Shown: in pieces, positions 22,883 through 31,643 of the stretch
How positions within the stretch are numbered: the first letter of the stretch is position 1
How the letters are laid out: every line of letters starts with the position of its first letter
Origin: Candidatus Peribacterales bacterium
Lineage (GTDB): Bacteria; Patescibacteriota; Gracilibacteria; Peribacterales; Peribacteraceae
Assembly: GCA_020058765.1 (NCBI GenBank)
Contig: JAGVDM010000006.1
Coordinates: 1-64,000, forward strand
DNA: 64,000 nucleotides
Reading direction: 5' to 3'
The notes under the pieces: generated by a model
The model's input: only the letters and a program-made list of their open reading frames with translations
Database searches by the model: none
Told to the model about the DNA's origin: nothing
Program-made: the position numbers and the translations under genes

Positions 22883-23152
22883 CTAGTTGGCATCCTTCTT
22901 GGGTGCGGCCTTTTTGTGCGTGTGCTTCTTGTGCGCACCTTCAAGCATGCCAGAAATCCAATCTACCGTAGCATCTGCCATAGAGATCGGCTTGAGCAGC
23001 ACCTGCTCCACCTGATCGGTAACTGTATCCACACGTTTGAGTACTTTGCGCAGGCTTACCGCCGCAAATATGAGGTGGTAGAGCAATACGAGCAGCAGCA
23101 CGAAGGCTACTATTTGGAGAATGATGATGACTTCCTCGGTGGAGAGCTGCAT
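22883..23152 (-). CDS. Small single-span membrane protein with basic tail
   Basis: 89 residues from ATG at 23152. One long transmembrane helix (about 7-30, VIIILQIVAFVLLLVLLYHLIFAA), then an amphipathic helix (LRKVLKRVDTVTDQVEQVL) and a Lys/His-rich tail (HKKHTHKKAAPKKDAN). The layout resembles DUF948-like or other small helper proteins, but no family is certain. Divergent from yidD, whose ATG is 46 bp away. Confidence 0.6.
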   Translation of the reverse strand: MQLSTEEVIIILQIVAFVLLLVLLYHLIFAAVSLRKVLKRVDTVTDQVEQVLLKPISMADATVDWISGMLEGAHKKHTHKKAAPKKDAN

Positions 23153-23198
23153 ACGTATAGAATGGGAATACACTCGCATCCTATCGCCCGCATCCTCT

Positions 23199-23528
23199 AT
23201 GCGCAATGCGCTCCGCACTATCGGCCACCTGCCCCGCAAGTTGATTTGCGGTCTGATCGGCGTGTACCAAGCAACACTTTCGCCGGATCACGGACCACTA
23301 AAACACCTGCACCCCTACGGATACTGCCGACATGAACCCACGTGCAGTATGTACGCAAAGCAGGTTGTAGCGCAGAAGGGAGTGCTTCTAGGTACACTCA
23401 TGGCGTGCCGCAGAATTCTGTCGTGTAATCCGTGGCAACAGCCAAACGAAGCTACTATCATGCACCGCCTTTCGCGAAACCATGCCAAACAGATCATGCA
23501 ACTGGAGGAACAAGGACCTCCAAAATGA
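23199..23528 (+). CDS. yidD: Membrane protein insertion efficiency factor YidD
   Basis: 109 residues. The compact YidD motif set is present: GLIGVYQATLSPDHG, then CRHEPTCSMYAKQVVAQKG (family pattern CRFxPTCSxYA) and LMACRRILSCNPW. YidD is a small amphipathic membrane-associated protein that helps YidC/Sec insertion. ATG at 23199 fits the usual N-terminal length. The final 47 bases overlap the start of recQ in another frame. Confidence 0.9.
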   Translation: MRNALRTIGHLPRKLICGLIGVYQATLSPDHGPLKHLHPYGYCRHEPTCSMYAKQVVAQKGVLLGTLMACRRILSCNPWQQPNEATIMHRLSRNHAKQIMQLEEQGPPK

Positions 23529-24999
23529 CACACCGGAAGCCGCACTGCGCGAAACATTCGGCTTACAGGAATACCGCGGCATGCAACGGAAGGTTATTCA
23601 TACATTGCTGCAGGGAGACGACGCTCTCTACATCGCGCCAACAGGCTTAGGAAAATCGCTCTGTTACCAGCTGCCTGCCGTGATGCAGGAGCGCGGGAAA
23701 ACCGCAGTGATCACTACTCCGCTCATTGCACTCATGCGCGATCAAGTGCGCAAACTGCAAGAATTAGAAATCCCTGCGACAGATTTCCATTCGGATATGA
23801 CGAGGAATCGCGAGCGCGTGCTCGAGGAAATACAGCGTGGCAAGTACGCCATGGTCTACATGTCCCCGGAGCAACTGCAAAAAGCAGATGTGATTGAGAG
23901 TTTGCGATCGACGAATCGATCATTCATGGCTATCGATGAAGCGCATTGCATTAGTCAGTGGGGCCATGATTTCCGCCCGGCGTATGGCGCACTCGGCAAA
24001 GCAGTCAAACACTGCGGATTTGAGCAGGTGGGCGCGTTCACTGCTACCGCATCACCAATTGTAGAGCAGGATATTCGCCGCACTCTTGCGATCCCCAAAG
24101 AAAACCATCACAGGGAAAACCCTCTACGAAAGAATCTGCAATATGGCGTGACCAAGCTGGATACGCGGCATCAGAAAATTGATGCTATTGAAAAACTCAT
24201 AAAGGAACACGCACCCGGCAAGAACGATGCAGTGATCGTCTATTGCGGCACTCGCAACGACACCGACCACATTGCGAGCATGCTCAGATTCCGAGGAATG
24301 GGTGCCCAGTTCTACCACGGGGAAATGGCCGGCAGCATGCGGCGAGATACAGAAAAGAAATTCATGGGAGATACACCGCGTGTGCTCGCTGCAACGAATG
24401 CGTTTGGTATGGGGATAGACAAGCCCAATATTCGACTCGTGATCCATAATCAATTCCCCAGCAGTGTGCAGAACTACCTGCAGGAAACAGGACGTGCCGG
24501 GAGAGATGGAAAGCCGTCACGGTGCGAACTGCTGTATTGCCCGCAAGATAGCGAACTGCAGGAATACTTTTTGGAGCGCAAAGTGCCGCCATACATGTTT
24601 ATTCGTGGGGTATACTTGAATTTAGTCGAGGCATCGCAAAAACGAAGCATGAGGGCAGAGGGGTATTTCAGCATTGATCTGTTCCCGTTCTACCGACTGT
24701 TTGATCGCAAAGGAAAATGGGACATTGAGAAGAATGAGCTCCGTGTGAACTCCGCATTTTCCATACTGGAACAGGCCGGCATTATCGAACGTCCATCACC
24801 GTCTGTCTTCCGTATTGCTGGAGCTCTTGATGAAAATGAAACAGGGCAGCAGCTCGTGAAAGGCATGCGAAACCAGCGAGAGAGCGTTGGGAGATTCCAT
24901 TTGGATCAAATGCTCACGTACGCCACATCGCCAAAACCGAGCCAACAGCAATTGATCAAGATGCTTGGGCAGAATGCACCAAATGGACAAACGAAGTAA
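23482..24999 (+). CDS. recQ: RecQ-family ATP-dependent DNA helicase
   Basis: 505 residues, a 3'-5' SF2 helicase for recombination and repair. Motif 0 region LRETFGLQEYRGMQ, Walker A APTGLGKSLCYQLPA, motif II DEAHCISQWGHDFRP (the RecQ aromatic loop), FTATAS, motif V ATNAFGMGIDKPNIR and motif VI QETGRAGRDG are all visible. After the helicase core, a winged-helix-like region follows, but the four-Cys zinc site of classic RecQ is not clear and no HRDC domain is present, so this is a short RecQ. The start at 23482 is needed to include motif 0 and overlaps yidD by 47 bp. Confidence 0.92.
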   Translation: MPNRSCNWRNKDLQNDTPEAALRETFGLQEYRGMQRKVIHTLLQGDDALYIAPTGLGKSLCYQLPAVMQERGKTAVITTPLIALMRDQVRKLQELEIPATDFHSDMTRNRERVLEEIQRGKYAMVYMSPEQLQKADVIESLRSTNRSFMAIDEAHCISQWGHDFRPAYGALGKAVKHCGFEQVGAFTATASPIVEQDIRRTLAIPKENHHRENPLRKNLQYGVTKLDTRHQKIDAIEKLIKEHAPGKNDAVIVYCGTRNDTDHIASMLRFRGMGAQFYHGEMAGSMRRDTEKKFMGDTPRVLAATNAFGMGIDKPNIRLVIHNQFPSSVQNYLQETGRAGRDGKPSRCELLYCPQDSELQEYFLERKVPPYMFIRGVYLNLVEASQKRSMRAEGYFSIDLFPFYRLFDRKGKWDIEKNELRVNSAFSILEQAGIIERPSPSVFRIAGALDENETGQQLVKGMRNQRESVGRFHLDQMLTYATSPKPSQQQLIKMLGQNAPNGQTK

Positions 25000-25057
25000 G
25001 TTCTCCGCCAACCGCTTCACAGAGGAGCAAGAGGCCAGTATTCTACGTCGCGCAGTC

Positions 25058-25132
25058 GCGGGTGTCGTATAATGGCTATTACCTCAGGTTTCCAACCTGA
25101 TGACGCGGGTTCGATTCCCGCCACCCGCTCCA
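25058..25132 (+). tRNA. tRNA-Gly (anticodon TCC)
   Basis: Acceptor GCGGGTG/CACCCGC, D-arm GTAT..TTAC, anticodon stem TCAGG/CCTGA with loop TTTCCAA (anticodon TCC), T-arm GCGGG/CCCGC with TTCGATT. CCA is encoded. No copy of the two-hairpin repeat flanks it. With GCC and CCC this gives all three Gly anticodons in one window. Confidence 0.96.
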
Positions 25133-25145
25133 ACTCCTATTGCCC

Positions 25146-25568
25146 ATGAACAACGCAACCGTGATCACTGTAGAAACAACTGTGGATGCCCCAGTGGAGC
25201 AGGTATGGAAATGCTGGACTGAGCCGAAGCACATCATGCAGTGGAATAACGCATCGGATGATTGGCACACACCAAGCGGCACCAATGATCTGCGTGAAGG
25301 TGGGTCATTTACGTACCGCATGGAAGCGAAAGATCAGAGCGTGGGATTTGATTTTGGAGGTACCTACACGAAAGTTTTACAGCAGAAGGAAATCGCCTAC
25401 ACGATGGATGACGGCAGAACGGTATCGATTACATTCGAGGAACACGATCGGCATACGCACATCACCGAGAGCTTTGATGCAGAAACGGAGAACCCGGCAG
25501 AAATGCAACGGGAAGGCTGGCAGGCAATACTCGAGAACTTCAAGAAACACGTGGAATCGTGCACCTAA
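25146..25568 (+). CDS. AHSA1/SRPBCC-domain protein
   Basis: 140 residues of the START-like SRPBCC fold. ITVETTVDAPVEQVWKCWTEPKHIMQW is the typical first strand-helix segment, DDWHTPSGTNDLREGGSFTYRMEAKD the middle, and EMQREGWQAILENFKKHVE the C-terminal helix of the Aha1-like group. Ligand and role are unknown for most bacterial members. ATG at 25146 preferred over TTG at 25140. It starts 13 bp after tRNA-Gly(TCC) and may be read from the tRNA promoter. Six bp precede the next gene. Confidence 0.85.
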   Translation: MNNATVITVETTVDAPVEQVWKCWTEPKHIMQWNNASDDWHTPSGTNDLREGGSFTYRMEAKDQSVGFDFGGTYTKVLQQKEIAYTMDDGRTVSITFEEHDRHTHITESFDAETENPAEMQREGWQAILENFKKHVESCT

Positions 25569-25574
25569 ACTGAT

Positions 25575-25796
25575 ATGACACTCCTGCGCGCACTCTTCTC
25601 CCGGCACATCCCCTTCCGGTACAAAGTAGTCGTCCTCGTTGCTGCGCTCTACGGTATTTCGCCGATCGACCTCATTCCCGATATCGCACCTGTACTCGGC
25701 CTCATGGATGACGCACTGTTCATCATTGGCGCTCTGGCATGGTTCTGGAATAGCACGAAGAGCGTGCGTGCCAAACTCAGCGCGAAAACTGACTAA
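25575..25796 (+). CDS. DUF1232 (YkvA-like) small membrane protein
   Basis: 73 residues. The signature FRYKVVVLVAALYGISPIDLIPDIAPVLGLMDD (spaced here over residues 14-46) is the DUF1232 core: a helix, then SPIDLIPD and the LG..DD turn. A second hydrophobic helix (FIIGALAWFW) follows. Function unknown. In tandem with the AHSA1-like gene. Its stop overlaps that of the opposing DUF1428 gene by 4 bp. Confidence 0.85.
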   Translation: MTLLRALFSRHIPFRYKVVVLVAALYGISPIDLIPDIAPVLGLMDDALFIIGALAWFWNSTKSVRAKLSAKTD

Positions 25797-26155
25797 TCAA
25801 CGGCAACCGTAAATCCACCATACGCCATGCGCTTCATATCGAACGGCATCTCTTTGTCTTTCGCATCTGCATATTTCTTATCAAAGAATGCCATCACCTT
25901 CTTGTTCACCGCATCGCGATGCTTGCGAGATTTGAATACGATGAATGAGAAAAAAACCGTTTCATTCTTCTTCGCCTTCACCATTGTAGAGAATGTGAAA
26001 GTGACACCCTTGGGCTTCATATCGTCTGCGATACATTCTTTGTAATCGAGAGCGCCGCATTTCTTCCACACCTGTGAGCCCTCCTTTGCCATTTTCTTAT
26101 AGGCGGCAACCTTCTTCGTGGGAACGACGAGCACGAATCCATCGACGTATGACAT
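25793..26155 (-). CDS. DUF1428 family protein
   Basis: 120 residues matching the YbaA/DUF1428 ferredoxin-like-fold group: MSYVDGFVLVVPTKKVAAYKK at the N-terminus, WKKCGALDYKECIADDM, FSFIVFKSRKHRDAVNKKVM and the terminal FDMKRMAYGGFTV. The family is cytosolic and of unknown biochemical role. Stands between a convergent neighbour and the MATE gene upstream on the same strand (31 bp). Confidence 0.9.
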   Translation of the reverse strand: MSYVDGFVLVVPTKKVAAYKKMAKEGSQVWKKCGALDYKECIADDMKPKGVTFTFSTMVKAKKNETVFFSFIVFKSRKHRDAVNKKVMAFFDKKYADAKDKEMPFDMKRMAYGGFTVAVD

Positions 26156-26186
26156 GAGAGAAAAGGAAAGGATGTGAAAGAGTGTA

Positions 26187-27599
26187 TCACACTACTCCTT
26201 CTTCAATCATCGTCTCTTCGCGCACCTGATCCTCCAACTTCTCATCTTCACTCTTAATCAAGCGCACAGTATCCCACCGCCCAATGTAGAAGTACGTCAT
26301 GGCAACCGCGGCCATGATGACGCTCGTAACCGCAGGCGCGAGCCAGATACCTGTCTCCGCGAGTGTTGTGTGCTTGGAAAGCACGTACGTGAGTGGGAAC
26401 TCCAGCACCCAGAGGGACACGAGCGAGAAGATCATGGAAATACGCGTGTTGCCTGCGCCTTGGTATACGCCGCTTAAAATGAACTGCACGCCGAGGAAGG
26501 CGAATGCGAAGGCTAGGCAGCGGATGAATACACTCGACTGAGCGATTACCGCGCTATCCCCGGGAATGAACGCAGCTGCGAGCTGCTCGGCAAAGAAGAA
26601 TGTTGCAATGCCTGCAAGCACGAGTACGCCAAAGCCAACCTGCACGCTCTTCAGGCCGGTTTCGCGTGCACGCTCCGGCTTGCCTGCACCCATGTTCTGC
26701 CCCACCAATGTGGAGGTAGCCATGGAGAGACCGTATGCAGGAATAATCACAAAGCTGAGTACGCGGATACCAATACCGTACGCTGCAACAATCACCGTAC
26801 CGAAGGACGCCACAATGAATGACACGATCGTAAGGCCGAGCGCCTTCATGGACATTTCGATCGATGCAGGAAGACCCAAGAAGAACATCTGTTTGATGAG
26901 CGGCCCGTCGAACGCGAAGTCCTTGAGCGACACACGAATACCCTGTTTACCGCGCAGCAAGAGGAAGAAGCCAATGCTCATGGCTACACCCTGTGTGAAA
27001 ATCGTTGCATATGCAGCACCGGTAACACCGTTCGCCGGAATGGGACCCCATCCCATAATGAAGAGTGGGTCCAGCACGAGATTCATCATCACCGTTGTGA
27101 ACACGATGTAGAGAGGCATGCGCACCTCCCCTACTCCGCGCATCAGCGACTGGTACATAAAGAAACCAAACATGAAGATCATGCCGAAGCTGGAGATTTG
27201 CAGATACGCAACAGTCTGCTCATACACCACTGCCTCCGCACCCATCAGATCGATAATGAACGGCGAGAGGAAATACCCCAGGATAGAAATAAGCACCGAT
27301 ACAAGCAGCACCATAACAATGGTCTGTGCTGCGATGTGGTTTACCTTCTCGCCATCTCCTTTGCCTTTGTACTGAGCTACAAGAATTGTTCCTGCAATGG
27401 AGAAACCACCTCCAAGCGTCATAAGGAGGAACAGAATCGGGAAACTGAGTGACACCGATGCCACAGCATCTGCCCCCAAGCGACCAACCCAGAACGTATC
27501 GGTAAGTTGATACGCGCTATGCAGAAGATTGGTGATCACGATCGGCACTGCAAGGGATACGAGTGCCTGCACAATGGATCCTGTTGTGTAGTTCTTCAT
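26187..27599 (-). CDS. MATE family efflux transporter
   Basis: 470 residues with twelve predicted helices in two six-helix halves. The N-terminal TTGSIVQALVSLAVPIVITNLLHSAYQLTDTFWVGRLGADAVASV is characteristic (GPI.....L..P......L..L.DT..VG.LG..A.A), and the start of the second half reads FFLGLPASIEMSMKALG. It should export cationic drugs or metabolites using Na+ or H+; the specificity is unknown. The polar C-terminus is acidic. Probably cotranscribed with the DUF1428 gene downstream. Confidence 0.93.
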   Translation of the reverse strand: MKNYTTGSIVQALVSLAVPIVITNLLHSAYQLTDTFWVGRLGADAVASVSLSFPILFLLMTLGGGFSIAGTILVAQYKGKGDGEKVNHIAAQTIVMVLLVSVLISILGYFLSPFIIDLMGAEAVVYEQTVAYLQISSFGMIFMFGFFMYQSLMRGVGEVRMPLYIVFTTVMMNLVLDPLFIMGWGPIPANGVTGAAYATIFTQGVAMSIGFFLLLRGKQGIRVSLKDFAFDGPLIKQMFFLGLPASIEMSMKALGLTIVSFIVASFGTVIVAAYGIGIRVLSFVIIPAYGLSMATSTLVGQNMGAGKPERARETGLKSVQVGFGVLVLAGIATFFFAEQLAAAFIPGDSAVIAQSSVFIRCLAFAFAFLGVQFILSGVYQGAGNTRISMIFSLVSLWVLEFPLTYVLSKHTTLAETGIWLAPAVTSVIMAAVAMTYFYIGRWDTVRLIKSEDEKLEDQVREETMIEEGVV

Positions 27600-27714
27600 G
27601 GATATGAATGAATGAGAAGCGAGCCGACAGGGTAGTGAAAAACTGCGGAAATGTACATGCTTATAACACCGAAATGCGCTTCCCTTTCAAACGCGGAAGA
27701 CACACAATTCTTGC

Positions 27715-28698
27715 ATGCGACTGCATGTATCGTTCCTCGCTTCGATCATAGTGGTTGGATGTAGTACGAATGCTCCACCTATACCTGGGACGGATGTTCC
27801 TACTGGAACATATGAGTTCACAATGACAGTCGATGACATCGATCGGCGATACTACGTACACATCCCGCCTGCATACGATGGAACAACGCGTCTGCCTGTT
27901 ATCCTCAATTTTCACGGTGGAGGAGGGACAGCAAAAGACGCAATGAAAGAAACACAAATGCATGAAGCATCCGATGAATACGGGTTTATTGCTGTGCATC
28001 CCGAAGGAACAGGAACACAGGTGCTTGGCAGGCTGTTTGCTACATGGAACGCCGGTGAGTGCTGCGCTTCGGCAATGGAGAATGGCATCGATGATGTGGG
28101 ATTCATTGAAGCTCTCCTGGATCACTTGGAGGAGACATATACGGTGGATACACAACGCATCTATGCGACCGGCCACAGCAATGGCGCGCTCTTTTCGTAT
28201 CGTCTCGCATGCGAACTCTCCGATCGTATTGCAGCAATTGCGCCAAACGGATCACACGACGCGTTCAAAGAGTGCCACCCCACTCGGCCTGTGCCAGTGC
28301 TGCACTTTCATGGCACTGCCGATCCCGCTGCGCCATACGAGGGTGGTACCTGTGGGGGTCTATTTGCAAAAGCACTGGGGCTAGAGGCAACCGAAAAGGA
28401 TACGTGGCTCTGCGCATCTGTTCAGGCATACGTACAAACATGGGCGGAACGAAATGGGTGCAGCACCCAACCAGTAGTCACCATAGAAAAAGGCCTATCG
28501 AGATGTATCAGCTACGGGCAATGCAATCAGAATGCTGACGTCACACTCTGCACACTCGACGGTGGAGGCCACACATGGCCGGGTGGGATCTACGCATCAA
28601 ATCTGCAGTACTACCACGATACCGTTGGTCCAATCAGCAGTGATCTTGATGCGAATGCAATACTGTGGGAATTCTTTGCGGAGCATCCACTTCCGTAG
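27715..28698 (+). CDS. PHB depolymerase/feruloyl-esterase-like lipoprotein
   Basis: 327 residues. A signal peptide ends in a lipobox (IIVVGC, Cys 16), so it is probably a surface lipoprotein. The alpha/beta-hydrolase domain follows the LpqC/PHB-depolymerase esterase pattern: YYVHIPPAYD, NFHGGGGTAKDAM (oxyanion hole), FIAVHPEGTG, the nucleophile elbow GHSNGALFSYRLACE (Ser about 155), PVLHFHGTADPAAPY with the acid Asp, and GGGHTWPGG with the catalytic His. Several Cys in the mature part may form disulfides. It would cleave esters of polymers or aromatic acids outside the cell; the substrate is inferred from family only. Confidence 0.85.
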   Translation: MRLHVSFLASIIVVGCSTNAPPIPGTDVPTGTYEFTMTVDDIDRRYYVHIPPAYDGTTRLPVILNFHGGGGTAKDAMKETQMHEASDEYGFIAVHPEGTGTQVLGRLFATWNAGECCASAMENGIDDVGFIEALLDHLEETYTVDTQRIYATGHSNGALFSYRLACELSDRIAAIAPNGSHDAFKECHPTRPVPVLHFHGTADPAAPYEGGTCGGLFAKALGLEATEKDTWLCASVQAYVQTWAERNGCSTQPVVTIEKGLSRCISYGQCNQNADVTLCTLDGGGHTWPGGIYASNLQYYHDTVGPISSDLDANAILWEFFAEHPLP

Positions 28699-28779
28699 CA
28701 TCAATTGCCACCGGGTGACATGTGCATGTACAAAAAAACACCTGTCGACGGCGTACGTTGCATAGCATATTCTGCAGAC

Positions 28780-29244
28780 ATGAATGTACAAATGAGCGAA
28801 CCGGACATGCGCGATATTCTCGCAAAGGGCCTCTATGGACACCTGGGCTGTATTCTGGAGGGCAACCAGCCGTTGGTACTCCCGATTGCGTACGCGTATA
28901 CCAACGGCAAAATATATTCGTTTTCCTTTGTGGGACAGAAAATTGATGCGATGCGACAGGAGCCTAATGTGTGCTTTCAGGTGGAGAAAATACTCAGCAG
29001 TACTTCGTGGAAGAGTGTGGTGGCATATGGCACATACCAGGAGCTCACCGACGAACAGGAAAAAGGAGAGGCAATGAATCTTCTCACGCAGAAATTATGG
29101 GACGCGGGAAATCAGGAAAAGACGCTCTACATGCCATTCCAGGATTCCACAAAAGCTATGGAGCGTGCCATGGCAGACACAGATGTTGTCCTATACCGCA
29201 TCGACATTACGAAAATGACCGGACGGTTTGAACAGTACGAGTAA
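28780..29244 (+). CDS. Pyridoxamine 5'-phosphate oxidase-like flavin-binding protein
   Basis: 154 residues with the split-barrel fold of NimA/PPOX-like proteins: MRDILAKGLYGHLGCILEGNQPLVLPIAYAYTNGKIYSF (residues spread over about 10-48), GQKIDAMRQEPNVCFQVEKI and SWKSVVAYGTYQEL. These bind FMN or F420 and reduce small molecules or heme; the substrate is unknown. ATG at 28780 is chosen because upstream codons give sequence foreign to the family. It converges with the SLH-haloperoxidase gene. Confidence 0.82.
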   Translation: MNVQMSEPDMRDILAKGLYGHLGCILEGNQPLVLPIAYAYTNGKIYSFSFVGQKIDAMRQEPNVCFQVEKILSSTSWKSVVAYGTYQELTDEQEKGEAMNLLTQKLWDAGNQEKTLYMPFQDSTKAMERAMADTDVVLYRIDITKMTGRFEQYE

Positions 29245-29250
29245 CCCTTG

Positions 29251-31599
29251 CTAGTTCCCCACCGGACGCAGCGCGTTGCTGTAGACGTAGTCTGCGATGT
29301 CGGTACCCATTTCTATGCCTGCCGTGGAATCGAAACGCCAGTGCACGCCAAGATACACACGGCTTAGGCCGTTCTCCTGCACTGCATCACTTAAGCGCGA
29401 GAAGCTGCGGGAATGGTACGGACGCGGGTTGCCCTGCTGATCGGTAGTCACTCCGTTGAGCTCATCGGATACGAACGTGAAAGGAACATTGTCCGTACCG
29501 TAGAACCGCTCAATAAGACCGAAGCTCACCGCACCGAATGTTGCGTGACCAGAGGGATACGCTGGAAATGGTGGTGTAAAGCTCGTCTCAGTCTTGTTGC
29601 TCATAGGCGCACCGAGCGGCGTCCAGTTGATGTCGCCGATGGTAAGCGGATTGTTGTCACCCAAACCTGTAGGACCAGTGCCAGCGTCCGCTTCACGAAT
29701 ACCCACGACTGGCCGCCAGTAATTGTGATGATACTTCGATTCCCAACAGGCAATGCCTGCATCGGCCATACCAAGATTAATCAAAGCAAACAGGCGGGCA
29801 TTCTGCACCACGGTATTGCCGCGATCATCTGCAATTATGCGAGCAATCTGGTTGTAGAGACGAGGTGGCGTACCAATGTTCTTCACGCCATCGTACGCCC
29901 AGTAGAGGCCAATAAGCGTCTGTTCCTGCGTGCGGCTTGTAGGAGACACAACACCATCTGCACCTAAATCCTTCACCTCGTTATAGTACTCTGCGTACTC
30001 CGGCGTATCGATCGCTGGGGGTGTAGGTGCGCGGAACTGCGTGCTGCTTGCAATCACGAACGGATCGACATCACCCCACTGCGGCCCAAGGAATGGTTGG
30101 TTGGGATTGAGTGGATCCTTGCGATGAAACCCAGGGGCATCGCTTGGATCGTAGTGCATGTCATCAGTGGCGTTGTCATTGGCACGCGCTGCGAGCACTT
30201 GGGCTGCTGCCACCTGCCCTACGGTAATTCCCAGAGATTTGGCGGTACCTTCTGGCAATTTGGAAAGATGATCCTGCCGTGCGGCATCGAATATCGATCG
30301 CTGCTTGGGGAACAATGCTACCAAAGTTTCGTGTGCTGCCACCGCAACGGCTGCATCTATAGATGCGCTCTGCCCACCAGGAATCGGCACAAGGGCAATG
30401 TACGGTTCGTACGAACGATCAATGGAGTTCACCGCATCAAACATGGCGGCATGCGTGATCGCTAATGCACGAGAAGATGCACCCGGCCCACCCTGCTCGG
30501 GTGCACCGTATGTACCAGTGTGATCGACAGCATTCGCCTCGATGGCAATTGCATTCCAATGCAGCACCGGATCCCCAACAGGAGAAGCAACTACAACGCC
30601 TTGTACGACGATTGCATCGCTTTTAGTGACACCGTCCATGCTTACCTGCACCGCCTGGCGACTACCAGACTGCGCAGCATCATGCACTTCCACCAGCATC
30701 GTAAGAATCATCTCGTCACCCGATTCGACCTCCATGTCATCCCACGTAACCCATTCTGTATCGGCTTGCGGACTACCCGACGCCTGCACAAAGACCAATC
30801 CACTATCGAGCCGAGCGGCGACGTCCATCGTATGATCGGAGGAATCACTGTTGTCGAGAACAATGGTGAACTGCACCTGATCGCCAGGGCGTGCCGTTTC
30901 GGAAGAGGCCTGAACCGACAACGTCATATCGCCGTACTCCCTATCATCCTCATCGTCGTCTCTATCGATCGGAGGATAGTCATTACCATAGAAATACGTC
31001 GGCGGTGTGCCATAGGTTGGACCAACAACACGAGGTTGCTCCACGCCGGGGGCACCATGTGCCATATCACTCTTCCAGATCATGTATGCCATCTCCCCTC
31101 GAGTAATGGAAGCATCGATCCACTCAAGTGATGGCGGAACCGCACCCCACGTTTGCATCTTCTTGGCGTACGGCATGTACCAAGATCCCCCTTCTGGAGG
31201 AAGCATGCCTTCATGGTGCCGTGCAATGAGAGCTGCTGCTTCCACGAATGTCACATCCTGATCCGGACGGAATGAGCCATCGGGATACCCCTGCACCATT
31301 CCATGCTCACGCGCAGAACACACATATGGCGCGAACCACTCACCACGCACATCACGGAAACAGAATGACTGCGTCATATCTGCATCATTCCCCATGAGGA
31401 TCTTCACCATTTCTGCGCGATTAATGAGCGTATCTGGACGGAACGAGCCATCGCTATACCCTTGTGCAAGACCCTCCTGACGCAGGTATGTGACCGCCTC
31501 GGCGTACATACTTGTTTGCGGTACGTCGTATGCTGACTGCGCGACGGCTCCCGTAGGAGCGACAAGGGAAATCGCCAGCAGGAACGCGACTGATCGCAT
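29251..31599 (-). CDS. S-layer-homology + vanadium-haloperoxidase-like fusion protein
   Basis: A 782-residue exported protein. Signal peptide to about residue 20. Three SLH repeats (about 25-180) with SDGSFRPDTLINRAEMVKIL, PDGSFRPDQDVTFVEAAALI and DASITRGEMAYMIW. An Asp-rich linker (DRDDDEDDREYGD), then a DUF11-like beta domain (about 230-345). From about 355 to the end comes a vanadium-dependent haloperoxidase/PAP2-type domain with the vanadate/phosphate motifs KYHHNYWRP (about 622-630), AYPSGHATFG (about 680-690) and SRVYLGVHWRFD (about 746-757). SLH domains bind cell-wall polymers, so the enzyme should be cell-surface. Whether it is a haloperoxidase or a phosphatase cannot be decided from sequence. 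Confidence 0.88.
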   Translation of the reverse strand: MRSVAFLLAISLVAPTGAVAQSAYDVPQTSMYAEAVTYLRQEGLAQGYSDGSFRPDTLINRAEMVKILMGNDADMTQSFCFRDVRGEWFAPYVCSAREHGMVQGYPDGSFRPDQDVTFVEAAALIARHHEGMLPPEGGSWYMPYAKKMQTWGAVPPSLEWIDASITRGEMAYMIWKSDMAHGAPGVEQPRVVGPTYGTPPTYFYGNDYPPIDRDDDEDDREYGDMTLSVQASSETARPGDQVQFTIVLDNSDSSDHTMDVAARLDSGLVFVQASGSPQADTEWVTWDDMEVESGDEMILTMLVEVHDAAQSGSRQAVQVSMDGVTKSDAIVVQGVVVASPVGDPVLHWNAIAIEANAVDHTGTYGAPEQGGPGASSRALAITHAAMFDAVNSIDRSYEPYIALVPIPGGQSASIDAAVAVAAHETLVALFPKQRSIFDAARQDHLSKLPEGTAKSLGITVGQVAAAQVLAARANDNATDDMHYDPSDAPGFHRKDPLNPNQPFLGPQWGDVDPFVIASSTQFRAPTPPAIDTPEYAEYYNEVKDLGADGVVSPTSRTQEQTLIGLYWAYDGVKNIGTPPRLYNQIARIIADDRGNTVVQNARLFALINLGMADAGIACWESKYHHNYWRPVVGIREADAGTGPTGLGDNNPLTIGDINWTPLGAPMSNKTETSFTPPFPAYPSGHATFGAVSFGLIERFYGTDNVPFTFVSDELNGVTTDQQGNPRPYHSRSFSRLSDAVQENGLSRVYLGVHWRFDSTAGIEMGTDIADYVYSNALRPVGN

Positions 31600-31615
31600 A
31601 GAGAGAAAGTGATAC

Positions 31616-31643
31616 TTTATACACTATTTACTTTATTTGTCAA
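31616..31643 (-). promoter_or_regulatory. Promoter for the SLH-haloperoxidase gene
   Basis: Minus strand TTGACA (31643-31638), 16-bp spacer, TATAAA (31621-31616); a leader of about 10 nt to the ATG at 31599. The -35 box touches the first base of the divergent methyltransferase start codon, so the two genes share this short region. Confidence 0.75.
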
